From Pseudopyrenochaeta lycopersici (Eukaryota > Ascomycota > Dothideomycetes > Pleosporales > Pseudopyrenochaetaceae), in the NCBI GenBank assembly GCA_003313425.1, contig NHZP01000016.1, positions 372,001 to 436,000 of the forward strand: 64,000 nucleotides of DNA, given 5' to 3'. A program made the position numbers and the translations under genes. The notes beneath the pieces are model-generated. The model was not told the origin of the DNA, did not search any database, and saw only the letters and a list, made by a program, of their open reading frames with translations. Below, one piece after another: positions 1 to 12,640 of this stretch; position 1 is the first letter of the stretch, and each line of letters starts with the position of its first letter.

Positions 1-221
1 AGCGGGGCATCCAAGATGCAGCTTCTTCTAGTTGAACTCGATACCCGATCATTCGCTTCTCTTGTTTTCTTTGTTTAGTCAAGCATTTATATACACTTTT
101 AACTCTTGTCACTGTTTGACGCCGTAGTTGTTGTGTTTGTTGTGGTTGTGGTTGTGGTTGTTGCTGTTGATCTTGTTGGGACGCACTGCACTGCATAGCA
201 TAGTGGCAACTTCCTCTTCAC

Positions 222-345
222 CTTCTTCTTCTTCTTCTTCTTCTTCTTCTTCTTCTTCTTCTTCTTCTTCTTCTTCTTCTTCTTCTTCTTCTTCTTCTTC
301 TTCTTCTTCTTCTTCTTCTTCTTCTTCTTCTTCTTCTTCTTCTTC
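222..345. repeat. (TTC)n / (GAA)n microsatellite
   Basis: A nearly perfect TTC trinucleotide tract of about 41 units. Frames through it read as poly-Ser, poly-Lys or poly-Arg, but no credible protein flanks the tract, so these frames are artefacts. It lies in an otherwise featureless stretch downstream of the peroxidase gene. Long GAA/TTC tracts are length-unstable and can form triplex DNA; that is general knowledge, not something visible here. Confidence 0.97.
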
Positions 346-1000
346 CTCCTCCCCTTTTTCTGGACATGGCGACGCTGGCGTTGGTGGTAGGGGAGGACAT
401 GGAAAGCATTATAGCGCGTTTTGTAGGGTCCCAAGGGAGAAATATTATTATCTTGCCTCTTGATATTTTAATCCTGGCTGCCTGTTTCTCTACTCATGTT
501 CGGAATTGAAACTAGAACTTTTGCACTGCGGAGCGTGTGTGTGGCGGGTAGGTTCTTTCTAAGGGGAGGGAGGGAGGGCGGCTGCTGTTGCTGGTGTATG
601 GCTCAAGTATCTACTTAAATCAGCTACAAGAGTATTGATTTATGTGTAAAACTCACCTACCTCCAGGCTTCACCGGATGCGAAGGAGATTGAATACTTGC
701 TTTTGAAATGCTCTTTTTATTTTATCATTGACAAATACTACTGTAAAGTTTGATCTGCTAATTGTCCTTCCAATGAAATAGCGGTTCAGGAAGCTAGGTT
801 CAAGATCCTCATGGTCAATATATACAGTTGTGAAACGGTAAATTATAAAACGCCTTGGAAATGGCCGACCCCCACCCAACTTGAACGCCTGTGCAGACCC
901 CATTGAGCTTGAGAGAGAAAGAGAAAAGAAAAAGAAAAAAGGGAATTTTTTTTTTCCGAACAAAAGGAACTTCCGTTGAGAAGGAAATATATCTCATGTA

Positions 1001-2007
1001 CTACCACTTGAGACGATCGAAGATATTGGAACTCTTAATCTCCCGCTTCCTGCTACCGCCAGGCAGCGCAGAAGTACAATCAATCAATCCATTCCTGTCA
1101 ACGCCCATCATGCTCATCTTAGTCATGGCGCCCACGAAAGCCACGTCCCAAGCACCCTTGCTCAGGGCGAAGGTGCTGAACGGAATAGCAGTGAGTGGGT
1201 TCTGTGCAATGTTCTTGTCGGACTGCAGGGTGAAGGGCGCTTTTCCATTCTTGGTCTCAGAGTAGTACCTGTTGTCCCAGGTGCCGACGGTGGAGTCGAG
1301 TGCTGCACCGGCTCTTGAGGGGTCGGTGGTGCGTTGCTTTGCAGCGGTGTGGGCGCCGATTAGCGCGGCAAGGTCGATGGGGGAGAAGCCCTTGGATGCT
1401 GTATGGTATTAGCTAATGCTGAAATCCTTGTATTTTTAATGCACATACCGAAAAGCTTAACTAGATCCCCGCCTCCAGCGTTGGCGGCAGGTAGAACACC
1501 CTGAGGGTTTGGCGTGCTTGAATCTTTGCGACCGACTTTTACGGGGACTGTGGGTCCCCCTGGGCAAGTCTTGATGGCATGTGCAGCCGCGAATTGGATG
1601 AGATCGGCGTACCCGACTTTCGTCTCGGTTGCTACGTTTGCAAGATTACTGCATAGTCGCTCAAGACCCCTATTCTCTGGGTTCGAGCACTCGTTCGCCA
1701 GAATCAGGGAGCCATCGCAAGCCCCGTTGAAGCAGTCATGGAAGGCAGCTCGAATAGCTGCGCGAGCCGCATCTGTACATTGGCCGTCTGCCAGAAATTG
1801 TGCTGTGAGGGTGGTGGAAATTTGGCTCCACACAGGGGGACAAGTTGCTGTCTGCTTCTTGCTGATGATACCGCCAATTAGATTGAGGACGGTTCCAATT
1901 GTGCGCTTTGAGGTTTCGACTGCGGAGTGGGATTCCTCAGCAATGTTGAATGCTTGTGTGGTGCTCGTAGCGGCTAGAGCCGTGATGAGGATAGACCGAA
2001 TATACAT
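1001..2007 (-). CDS. Secreted class II-like fungal haem peroxidase
   Basis: Two exons (2007-1449 and 1398-1001) and a 50-base intron give 318 aa. The start at 2007 opens a signal peptide (first 19 residues end in TTQA); an in-frame ATG at 2142 lies upstream but would bury that signal. The distal haem pocket is visible as R86 and H90 in IRAAFHDCF, and the proximal haem ligand is H203 in LIGAHT. These are the hallmarks of the plant/fungal peroxidase superfamily. The protein is Cys-rich, as expected for secreted class II-type enzymes. It would use H2O2 to oxidise phenolic or other small substrates outside the cell. I did not find the acidic Mn-binding triad or an exposed catalytic Trp with confidence, so ligninase activity is not claimed. 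A TATA-like box lies at 2134-2139. Gene model confidence is high; substrate is unknown. Confidence 0.9.
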
Positions 2008-2133
2008 TATGTTTATTTGGAGTTGGCAACGACCTTGATCAATGAGAGAATAACAGGAGGGTAAGGATATACTGAGAAACGAAACACTGTAGTGACCCGG
2101 TGATGTTGTACAAAATGGAGATGAACACTGCTC

Positions 2134-2139
2134 TTTATA
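2134..2139 (-). promoter_or_regulatory. TATA-like box of the peroxidase gene
   Basis: The minus strand reads TATAAA about 130 bases upstream of the chosen ATG at 2007. That spacing suits a fungal TATA element followed by a 5' leader, and supports starting the protein at 2007 and not at 2142. Confidence 0.45.
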
Positions 2140-2149
2140 CATCTACAAG

Positions 2150-4160
2150 ATCGCAGATGTGAGCAAAAAAATAGTACCATCGATCCAAGCCCGCCGATGC
2201 CACTTGCATTAGCAGAAGCAACCCGTACCCCGAGGACCAAGCCCAAATGGTCAAGATATTTGCTGGAATAGCCATGACAGGCCACTAGAATGGTGTCGAG
2301 ATTGTGAGGAGATTGGCTCGAGCTACTACGGATGTACGGAGTATATGCCAAGCGCAGCCAACTCATGCTCGCCCTAGTGGCATGAGAGTTAGCGAGCATG
2401 TCGATCATCTCGTAAATGCCGGTTCGGCTAGGTAGATGCCGCTTCACAGGGCGGGCAACCTACATCCTGGAATATTGAAAACTGCGAGCCCAGATATTAG
2501 CTGGGTGTGGCGTATCTACTCGGCGACATTTATTTCCTCTGCGGTACATTTCATGATGTTGGCTCAGGAATGTGCTGTACAATCTTGACCGCGCAGTGTG
2601 ATAGCGAATTCTACGGTTAAACTTGCAGCCTGATTCGTGTATTTGGAGAACATCTATCTGGTGCCTTCAAGGCTCTCTAAGTGGAAACATGTCGTTTCTA
2701 AAGAAAGCAGTGGAGTGTGTGTTTCAAGCGATGTTAGGTTGGCAAGCGTGCTGGTTGAGCTATCTTGCGCTAAAAGACGATCGCTCCGGCCCCGCGGTTT
2801 TGAGCAAGGGCGCCATGCGTTTGAGGCACGATGAAGCTTTTCAAGGCTTCAAGGTAGCCAGACTAGGCATAACGTAGCCGGATTGTTTACTGTAGTCCCC
2901 GTGTCGTCTTTCGGGTGTTAAAGAGCCGCAGGGCAGTATCTGCAGGGCCAGAGTGCATCACGCGTGTCTATTTGCCTCGCCTTCATATGTGATTCGTGGA
3001 CGATGAACTGCAATGAAAAGAGGTTAATAGCAATTCATTGTGACCTTAAACGATGAGAAAGGTAATGTGAAATCGGGACAAATTCTTTCGTAGTTCTTTC
3101 CGGCCTTCCAAGAAAAGAGGGCTTTCTCATCATATTGGCATCGCTTCGTCGACTCAGGCACTGCAAGGAAATTGCTCAAGCAATCATCCAATAAACGCCG
3201 ATGTATTTGTTGAGCACTCAGGTTGTGATGCAATGGCGCTGGCGCCATGCGGACATTCTCGAGGGGATCCGAAGTCGAAATTCCTTAAAAGGGAATCCAA
3301 GTCGCGCTATCGCTTAGCGCAAGCCTGATCCGTCGGATCGCCCCCAACGACTTCGGATATCACTAGTACCTGCCCACTAATTTTGAGATGGGGTGATTAA
3401 AACACCAATTGCACGCGCCGAGGATCGAAAACACTGCTCAATCGATGGAATCGGAGAATCCTCTGGGGAATGAAACAGCAAGGCCTACTGTTGGTCGAGA
3501 ACAAGCGCTCGTATCCAGCCGCGCTATCGTCACTAGCTCGAACCAACCGCGAAACCGCGGATGTAATTGTTGCTGTCTAGGTGCCATGCAGAGTTCAGTC
3601 CCATCATACCCAAAGTTTGGCCGGCACCTTCACCCCGCAGTTTTGGAGCAGTTGCCTTGATTTCTGCATTGCTCAAAACCCAAACAGCTATCACTGATAT
3701 CTAACTGGTTTATATAGTGTCAGATTTTGTCGCCTTACAACCGTACAATCCTCTGCAATACTCTTTAAAATTGCGTTCAAGGATAGAGTAGGCTTCCTCA
3801 ATGGGGTCTGGCCATTGTTGCGGAATGTAACACGACACCGATACGATAGAACAGTCGCTGACGATGGAGCTTCTCCCCGCGACTCTGGGCATAATCATTA
3901 GATTGAAGGTAATGAGACACGTTTGGGTGAATCCTCTTTGCTACAGGTATCATCGTTTGTTTAAATAAAAGACTTTGGTTTAAGGCTAGACTATATTCTT
4001 ACATCAATAATCGCAAATCACGTACAACGCGAACCTGGAAATGAAGAAGACTTCAAAACAGTTTCTATCCGGGAGAACCAAGATCTGTGTATTCCTAGAC
4101 CAACCGGTTTCATAAACTCATTACACATACAAATCAATGCCAAATATCCTATCCCTACTT
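2150..4160. other. Gap without a recognisable gene
   Basis: Only short ORFs below 85 codons are present on either strand, none with a recognisable motif or convincing splice pattern. It separates the peroxidase promoter from the 3' end of the PTH11-like gene. Nothing else seen. Confidence 0.6.
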
Positions 4161-4162
4161 CC

Positions 4163-6138
4163 TCACATGGCGTGCGAGGAAACATTGCCCGCCTTCTCTT
4201 CCAGACGACCAGCGCTCGGTTCACTCTCCTTATCGCGCTCTTCATGTCTCAGAGCCATCATCTCAACGTCCTGGCCTCGTTCATGCGGTAGCATACGGTC
4301 CATTGCCGTGACTGCAAGCCCCACATCCAGCCCACTTTCACCATTACTTCCGAGCCCAAGCCCCTTCACAATATCCTCAAGCTCAGTCTTACTGACTCCC
4401 TTTGACCGTAACTGAGTAGTCCCTACATCTGGCGGCTCTCCCGGGCTTGTGTAGTATGTGAAGCCTGAGAATTGACTCCAATCGCTAACATTCCTACTGT
4501 GCGTCACCCGGGATCGTATGGTATGTGTTCGTGTACGCGTGGCAGGCGTCTCGATGTCGAAGTCGAGATTGGAAACATCATCGTGGAAGCGAGTGAAACT
4601 AGGAAAGTAGGCGGCGTTGGGGCGATAGATAACAGTTTGGCTCGAGTATCTGGACTGGTAGGAAGAGTGGTTTGATATGGGTGCAGAAATGGTCATAGAC
4701 CTCTCAACAGGTTGCTTTCGGACGCATATGATGCTGCGCAGGTACTCCGAGAATGGTTTGAGTGTTGGAATGGAGGCTGCTGTTAGCGCAGTTGCCAACT
4801 CGATTCTGAAAGAGGTTAGTTGGGCTTAAAGAACTTCGAATTCCATGCCTTCAGAGACGCTAATCAATGTGGTAGCTTGTGTCCTTGAAACTTAATTTAT
4901 ACGTACATGCTCCAAACAGCGAAGAGTATATCATAGTAACTGATAATAAATGTTAAGTGTGCCGGTGGATACCTTGGGGAAAAAGCTTACCCTTGATGCC
5001 TCTTGACCTTCCAGGAATTGTATACCATTCGTGTTTGCATGATTGCAGCTGTGCAGGTGCTTTAGAATTGATGTCAGTAAGATACGACACACTTGAGCAG
5101 TTGCCAAAACATACATGAGGCCAAGACAAAATAGCACTGTTTGGGATACTCGAGCTGCAAGCTTGACCGTACGGCCATACATGATAGGCAGCAAAAGAAT
5201 AACAAGGACCACATTGGTTCCGGTATTAATGGCTGCTCGTGTCAGTGTAAGCTATTTCGCGTCCGTCTAGTATACAATCGGTGTTATGACGGATAACGCG
5301 AGCTGAAACGGGCAGATAGACTCCCGGGGCGCCTAGGGCGACATACAGTGCCAACTGTTGAGCAGAATAGTACCGTGAGAACAATCAAAAGGGATTGAGG
5401 CGAATGATATTGGCTTACAATTGTTTACTAGGGCCAAAGTCATGTAGAGTGATCGTGACATGCAACGTCCCTTGGGTAAGCTGCGAGCGTTCCATGCTGC
5501 CTCAACTGGGAGGCATTGTAGAAGTGTCGAACAAAACCATATAAGTATGAAAGCACAGATGAGGCCTGTAATATTAGCCCAGCTTATCAAGACATTGTTT
5601 GATGTCATACAGATAAGGCCATTGAGCAAATGTACACAGTATCTGTGACTGAAGAGGCGCAAAAGTTGGAAAGCTACAGAGAGTTTGATGAATCCCATGC
5701 CGATTATATGCAGCAAATGGAAAGCTAGTGCCAGTGCACTGATTGTAGTGTGGTTTTGGTCATGCGATATGTCATTCCATGAGTGCTTCGCGAAACCGAG
5801 ATTCACGAGGTAAACGAAGATGGTGAGGAGCCCGATCATGGGAAGCTAGAGCGATGTCAGCAAGATCTATTGCAACCGTTGGAATATTTACGCACCGCTG
5901 CCACCATTGATATCCAGTCTGGGAACTTCAAGTTAGTGCTGTGTCTCATACTCTTTAGATAAAAGGACACACCATCGATGCCGAAGAAGCGAATTAGTCT
6001 TCCACACGTGTAGACTCTGAGCGAGAAGATCAACAGCGCGATTGAGGCCAGCGTGACGACAACAGCAAGGAAGAACAGACTTTTGTGATGGTCTATCGGG
6101 GACGGAAGCGGTGATCCTTCTCTGGCATCGACATGCAT
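4163..6138 (-). CDS. PTH11-like (fungal rhodopsin-domain) integral membrane protein
   Basis: I reconstruct eight exons: 6138-5973, 5918-5896, 5845-5611, 5565-5419, 5232-5115, 5059-4991, 4939-4907 and 4805-4163. All junctions keep frame and give 477 aa. The first residues are hydrophilic; a string of about seven hydrophobic segments follows, then a long polar Ser/Thr/Glu-rich cytoplasmic tail of about 190 residues. Family signposts are visible: a segment ending LRLFSHRY, the loop QCLPVEAAWN, a segment NSINTGTNVVLVILLLP, and WSIIELATALTAASIPTLKP before the tail. This is the order seen in the fungal rhodopsin/SAT-type family that includes PTH11-like receptors. These proteins are thought to sense host or surface cues; the ligand cannot be told. 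No CFEM domain is seen. The 45-base intron at 5566-5610 is in frame and could be retained, so that junction is less certain. Confidence 0.82.
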
Positions 6139-6139
6139 C

Positions 6140-8700
6140 TTGGGCAGATGTAGCGTTGCCTTCCCCGCTGAGATTTCGAGTCATTCGTAAAAAGATTCTG
6201 AGTCAGGAAGGAGAATAAAGAAACAAGCGGATTGAGAAAGATTGATCATGTTGGATCTCTGCAGGTGTCATTTAAGAGAGCATCTCCTGTGCAACGTGGA
6301 GACAGGTGGGACCGCCCAGGTAGCACCACAGATGTAGGCTCATGGGATCTTGCCGACGTCGCCATGGCGATGTTCGGGGCTTTGGAGTCGAAAATTTCCA
6401 TCGTAATATGAATTATACTCCGTTTGTCGAAGAAACCCATTGCATGCTGTGGGTTTAATCGCACACTCGGTGACTCCGCTGCCAGATTACTTCAAATGAT
6501 ATATTTATCTCGTGTTCGGAGTGACGCGCAGCCACAGACGCCACGGCCATGCAGAGTTTGATTGACGTTTTGTTTACTTTCAATGTGTCTGAGATTCCTA
6601 AATACCATTCTTGTTGTTCGTGAAGAGGTGTAAAGTTGTTGCTTGCTTTTGCTCGGAGATGTATGATCAGCCAACTATGTAACGATCTTCAACGCCATAC
6701 CCGCATCCTCGATGCAAGGCAAACTGGCAGAGGAAGAATCAACAATTGTTTGGGCATAGCGCAGTGTCACTGACGTCTGCATGGTCTGCAAATTCGCGTT
6801 ACCAACAGTTGCGCCGTGGCTGAAGTGTTTGTGTGAGCACCGTTGACGAGTCAATAACTGCATAGAATAGGGGAGCAGTGGCCTGGCTTAAGATGTTTGG
6901 TTGAGTGCAGGGTTTATGCCTCAACCCAATGATAGAGAGGTTGGAAGGAGTGACCAGGAAAATGTGGCTGTTGCAGGAAAGCAGCCATATGGGGTCTTGG
7001 CACACTAAATGGGAGTGTCAACAAGATCCACAGGTCATATTTCTACCAGAACCTATCTCAGAACGAGTGGGTACCTCTTAACTTCGCACATAGGCGTTGT
7101 TTTTGTCTCATGTCATCTTTGTCCACACTCCGGTGCCGTGCAGATTAATCAAAACCCAAGGAGAGGATGCATCGATAGGTAGCTTCAATAGCGTCTGGAA
7201 TATATCTCTGCATGCTGATGCGATAAAGCGGATTCGCGTTCCAGGGTACTGTATTTAGTATGCCTGTCCCACAGGAGTTCAACGCATTTCACAACCTTGC
7301 TAGTCCGCTGAGCGACAAAACCTTTCGTGGTTAAATCCCGAGACACACGTGCCTGCCTGCCTCTGTGCGACACCGGAAGACCGTTGTGGTTACGCATGGG
7401 TTTTCCAATTTCTCGATGCCTTTATTGTGGCCACAGAATGCGACAATGTTGTTGGCTGTCTAATAATAGAATTTTGTACTGTTTTCTCGACCTTTTGTTC
7501 ATAAGCCTTTCAGTAAGTAGCCAACGCACCTGGATGAATATTACACCTCGCACTTGGCAAGTTGAGAGGAACTAGGGATGTTCAGTCTTCACCCCGCATT
7601 GTGTAGGTACCAAACATCGGAGGATCAAGAGAACGACTTGTCATCTTCCAAGGAGGATAGCGCCTGGCGGGTACTTGACAAGGTTTCAACATGCGCATCG
7701 TGTTTGGATGGGTATACTTAATGTAGCAAGCCTTGTAGGACCTGAGGGCTGTGCTTTCTAGATGCTCTTTGGGTTCTAGCCTCGTCTGTCAGCTGGCGTG
7801 TCGTATTGAAGATTGACTTCACAATTCAATCAGCTTCCTTGAAGGCTCTTTATCGGGCTCCGAGACCGCAAAGTGAAATGTGTTGCCATCTGAACTTTAA
7901 AAACTATAATCTCTCCTCATAGATAACGGAGACAAACAAGAGGCCTGCAGACGCGAAGTCCACTGCCGTTTTATGGCACATTTTGAGTTTCAGCAGGCGC
8001 TGACACTTCGTTCCCGCAGCCTATAATTAGTGGGGCGTGTAGGGCAAAGCTAAGAAACCAAGCGACGCTTGTCTCGCACCAGCCACAGACACTCTGGAGC
8101 CGGTGAACCTGATATGATCGAAGTTCCAAAATCATCGCAGACTTTCATTATTGGAGTAATAAGGCCTACCGACGAAACTTACCTTTCATTCCGTGCTTCC
8201 GCATGTCAAACCCTGCTAATCTTGACCGAGGTCTCTCATCCTTGGATGCATCGTACTGCCTTGCACTTCTTGCATCAGGCCTCTTTGCATTCTTGCCCGG
8301 ACTGTCAGCCGCACGCTGGCGTTGTCCTCCCCTGAATATGATGGCTTGCAGCCTAGGCTCGAACAAGCACTTCTTAGCCTCTGGAGGTTCAGCTGAGCTT
8401 GGCATCCCCAGCTCTTCTGACTAGATCCCCTCCAGCCTTCCTGCGGCCCGTTCATGTGGGGGCAGTGATCCCAAATGCGAATCATGTCTTCTAGATCTGC
8501 GACGCTTCCTGCAGCCCTGGGACGATATATTAAATTGCAGGCTCCCTTGTATTTGGATAACATTTGCCTCTAGGTTTTTACCTACATCGTCACTCGACCT
8601 CCCATTGTCGGACACTGCGGTCTGTCCAGCGCCGCCACCCGTTGCTATTCAACTGCCATTTAAGTTGACAGCGGGGACATTAATTTACAATTTCAAGTCA
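6140..8700. other. Gap without a recognisable gene
   Basis: About 2.5 kb between the PTH11-like gene (reading left) and the S41-like protease gene (reading right), so it must hold both promoters. Overlapping short ORFs at 8069-8615 on both strands show no motif and no splice support. Nothing else seen. Confidence 0.55.
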
Positions 8701-8706
8701 ACTTCG

Positions 8707-11063
8707 ATGATTTTCGGCCTACTCATTGCGAGCGCCACAGTGCTGCTCAATGGCAGACCAGTTGCAGCTCAACGCGGTTCACGCGCTGGCACACCATGTC
8801 AGTCTGTCAGTAGCATGTCGGCGGCCTTCACATCCCTGTACCCTCAAGCAACTATCGCGCTAGTCCCGGCACAGGCAGCAGAAGACTGCCTCAAATCGGT
8901 ACCCATCGACAAGACTGAAGACCTTGCTCTTATTGAGGAAATGAGATATTACATCAACTGGCAATCTAATTTGGCCTACCTCCTGGATCCTCCGGAAGGA
9001 TATACCGGTGACCGCGTGGATACCTTGGACGAAATCGAGCGTATTACGAAAGATCTAAAGAATGACAAGTACAAAGATGAATATACTTTAATGTTTGATT
9101 TGCAGACGGTTTTGACAAAATCCTACGACTTCCACTTCGTATTTGCTGCCGACATTACGCAAGTGTTCCGCTTTAGGAGAGGCAACATAGGTCGAGGACT
9201 CTTGGATGAATTCGCGCTTGTGTCGGTATCGAAGGACGGAAAGGAGCTTCCCAAGCTATACAACTATTACGACATCATCGTTGCAGCAGAAGAAGGATGG
9301 ACGCCCAGTGCCGTCACTCAGATTAACAATCAGTCGGCCGAAGACTACGTCCAGCAATGGTCGACCAACTTTGTATTCCACGAAGACCACGCCCGATACA
9401 ATATGCTTTTCCCATCACAGCCCAAGCAGAGTATGGGACAACGTGAAAATCAGTTTGGAAGAAGTTACATGCCGGACGGCGATTACACAACTGTCAAGCA
9501 TGAGAATGGCACCATCAATCAGTATATCAACAACGCAATCGTCGAACTGGGATCCTTCGACGGCGTTAAAGACGGAGATTCATTCTTCACTCAGTTCTGC
9601 AACCAAGGTCCACCGAAGAAAAATGCGCGCAAGCGAGATGCAAAGCGCGATCTGATTCAGGAAGTCACCGATGTTGTGAAGCGTCCAACAAAAGCAAAGC
9701 GTCAGTCCGACGCTGAGGCTTCGCCTACTGGCTTCCCCACACCGGAGATGTATCATTCTGAGGGAGTTGTTGGTGGTTATTACCTTGCTGACCAGGGCTA
9801 CACTGACGTGGCAGTATTGAGCGTTCCATCATTCTTTCCCGACACAGAAACAGGGTCACTTGAGTTTCAAGAAAAGGTTGGCTCTTTCCTGCAGGACGCT
9901 ACTGCGGCTGGCAAGAAGAAGCTTGTCATTGACTTGCGCGGCAACGGTGGTGGTATGGTGTTTTTGGGCTATGATCTTTTTAAGCAGGTAAGTAGGCTTC
10001 TTCTTTTTGGTATTGTATATTCTGACAACACTAGCTTTTCCCTTCCCAAGACCCTTACGGAGCATCACAGTTCCGAGCCAACGAGGCGTTCGACGGTGTT
10101 GGAACGGCTCTTTCTGATCTATTCGATAAAGAAGGTATCACTCTTGATGCAGTACTTGCCGACTACAAGAAGAATGGTGTAGAGAGCACGCTCGCCAATG
10201 CATGGCAAAGCATCTTTAACTGGCGTTTGCCAATCAGTGTCGAAAACAAAAATTTCACATCGTGGGAAGATTATTTTGGGCCCCATGAACGCCACAACGA
10301 CAAGTTTACTACAGTTTCGCGCAAAGACTTGAACAATCCGTTCTCTGATGACATCGGCATGGATGTTACAGGCTACGGCGAGCGCATCAAGGCGCTAAAC
10401 ACAAAGCAGCCCTTCGAGGCCGCTAACATTGTACTACTCCAAGACGGAGGCTGTGGCTCGACCTGCGCTGTCTTTTCCGAGTTCATGAAGACACAGGGTA
10501 ATGTTCAGCAAGTCGTCGTAGGTGGCAAACCTAAAACAGGCCCTATGCAGGGCGTTGCAGGATCCAAGGGAAGCCAGGTTTACACCTGGTCGCAAGTGTT
10601 TTATGAAGCATTCCGAGTCTACGACCTCTTGCCAGACCAACAAGCAGCTTTCAACAAAACCGAGCTAGGTAGGCTCGTCCACGCTCAACGGCCCCTGATG
10701 CGGTCCGCGTATGGCAATACCGGGCAGACGCAGTCTGTTATCAACCTCCGTGATAATATCCGAATGAACGACAAAGATGTCACTCCGCTCGAGTTTGTGT
10801 ACGAGGCAGCAGATTGTAGACTATTTTATACAGGAGAGATGGTCAAAGACGTTACGGCCGTGTGGAAGAAGGCTGCTGATGCAAGATGGGGCGATACCAA
10901 AAGTGTTTGTGTGGAGGGCAGCACAGGCCATTCGTCTAGTCTATCGGGAGGTGCAAAGCCTCAGCAGGGGAACCAGGGGGTGAAGAGCGTCGCCGGAACA
11001 ATTAGTGGAAGTGGAGTTTTCGTGGCGATCGTTGCTGAGCTGTTTGCTCTGTTCTTGATATGA
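8707..11063 (+). CDS. Secreted, probably GPI-anchored CPAF/S41-like serine protease
   Basis: Two exons (8707-9987 and 10035-11063) with a 47-base intron give 769 aa. The frame opens at 8605, but the ATG at 8707 directly begins a signal peptide (MIFGLLIASATVLL, cleavage near VAAQ), so I start there. The C-terminal half holds a ClpP/crotonase-like core: KLVIDLRGNGGG near residues 403-414, then LLQDGGCGSTCAVFSEF with the likely nucleophile S569. This arrangement matches the fungal relatives of chlamydial CPAF in peptidase family S41. The C terminus is a short hydrophobic tail (GSGVFVAIVAELFALFLI) preceded by Ser/Gly residues, suggesting a GPI signal. A Lys/Arg-rich stretch near residues 300-335 could be a processing site. 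It would act at the cell surface or outside. Substrate unknown. Confidence 0.85.
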
Positions 11064-11748
11064 GCGACACTGCGGATGACCAAAACCTTATTTCAAGATA
11101 CCTTATGCATAGCCGGCGTTGGCCCGACACTGGATTCATCGATTCCCAGCAATTGCACATGTTTCGTCCAAAGGGACGAGTGCCCAAGTAACTGGGGCAG
11201 ATCTTGCACGACTCTCGCGCAACAACAGACGCAAATAACTGCACGCACGCCAACCTCTAGAGGCTACAAATGGCTCAGTTTATAACTCTAGTATAAAGCT
11301 GGTCTCTTCAATTACCTTTTCAGATACCTCTCCATCTATCATGCCATGCGTAAAGCAACCCCCAACAAGCTCATATCTCTGTGCTGATTCCCATTACCAA
11401 TTTCCCGCATCACGTAAGTTGTTGCTGTGCCTTACACAACGCAAATATCGTCTCCAATAAACGTGAGTGGTGGTACAAGCGCCATGTAAACTTTTTCCGT
11501 CACCGCAAATCGGCCCGGTCCTGCGGTTCCGGACTTAATGGATTGATCACTGTTGCTGCAAGAAGAGGATGGGTCATTCCGAGCCGCATCACTGTCATTC
11601 TAGCTTCGCGTCGTTCGGAATGCTCGAGGTGGTCGTCAGGTACTTATTGTAGAGCTTCTTGAAGTAGGGATGTGAGGTCTTTGTTCCTGAGAGAATCGAC
11701 TTTGAGCTTTCCTTCCAAGATTCCTAGCCATGATTTCCGTAAGGAATG
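11064..11748. other. Gap without a recognisable gene
   Basis: Region between the end of the protease gene and the decayed HET gene. Short ORFs only, no recognisable motif on either strand. Confidence 0.55.
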
Positions 11749-12640
11749 CTACTCTTTGTTGGGGTATGGACACTGCGCAGGGTCTCTGTCTGCTTTTGAC
11801 TTCACAGGATAAATTGACCCCATCCTTTCTGAAGCGTTCAAAAACTCAATATACGCCTCATGAAGTGACTGCCCATTAGGATAGACATTACTAACTCTTT
11901 CGCAAACCATGTTGTAAGTCTCATTGAGCCAAGATACCCAGCACTGAGGATGCTATTAGCACCCCTATGGCCTTCGCCGCTCAACGCGATGACCCTATCC
12001 ACTTGGACGCCATGTACCGTAATTAGCCGTTTATTTTGTGAGTGAAAGTGAATACGGTTAAATGATCGGTCTCTCTAGCCTAAGAGTTCATCCTTGAAAT
12101 CTTCATCGTACTGTTGGATACCCACGCCAGTATAGGTTTCACGGACATAGCTCCAGTCGGGAACCCACGAAGGCAAGTTATAAACCTTCCTTGTCCAGCC
12201 GGTCCCAGCCAAGTTCAGGAGGTCGAATCCGTACTCAGGATCTGCCAGGAGCATCTCTGGACATCCCGGTACAACATCTAGGCCTAGTTATTAGACAGAA
12301 TAAGAGACTTTGAGTGTTACGATACAACAATGCCGAGCAAGGCATATATTTTGTCCCTTTGGTCCGTTGCTTCAAAGTCTGCGCACTTACGCAGGATCTC
12401 GGAGAAGCTACTCTGTCCATTTTGATGATAGAATTTTCGGAGGTGTTCAAGAATGAATATCTGGTTCATTCCTCGCAGCTGGTTTGGCTCAAACCGTCGA
12501 TGACCATGGCGAGCGCTTTGATGAGGGAGACTGACGAAACTGACGAAGCGATTCCAATGCGCGCTTTACTTCCCATATGATTTTGACGTCTCGCGCAAGC
12601 GCAACCTCTTGGATAATCGTCTCAGACAGATTATTGCGGT
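11749..12640 (-). pseudogene. Decayed HET-domain (heterokaryon incompatibility) gene
   Basis: Ordered HET signatures appear on the minus strand in several frames: IIQEVALARD (about 12592-12625), ATDQRDKIYALLGI (about 12320-12375) and LPSWVPDWSY (about 12149-12178), then VHGVQVDRVIAL and a C-terminal block ending at 11749. In intact HET proteins these occur in this order in one frame. Here an in-frame TAG at 12075-12077 follows the third block, the C-terminal block sits in a shifted frame near 11935-11950, and the joins between the first three blocks also change frame without good splice sites. The usual N-terminal YxALSYxWG motif was not found; the minus-strand ORFs at 12676-13143 do not clearly supply it. 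HET proteins trigger cell death after fusion of unlike individuals; this copy looks non-functional. An unusual multi-intron gene is the less likely alternative. Confidence 0.72.

Noticed and set aside
99..463. Poly-Lys, poly-Ser and poly-Arg open frames across the TTC tract
   Set aside because: They are translations of a microsatellite with no flanking domain or splice support.
1514..2038. 174-codon plus-strand frame
   Set aside because: Antisense to exon 1 of the peroxidase, which has clear catalytic motifs.
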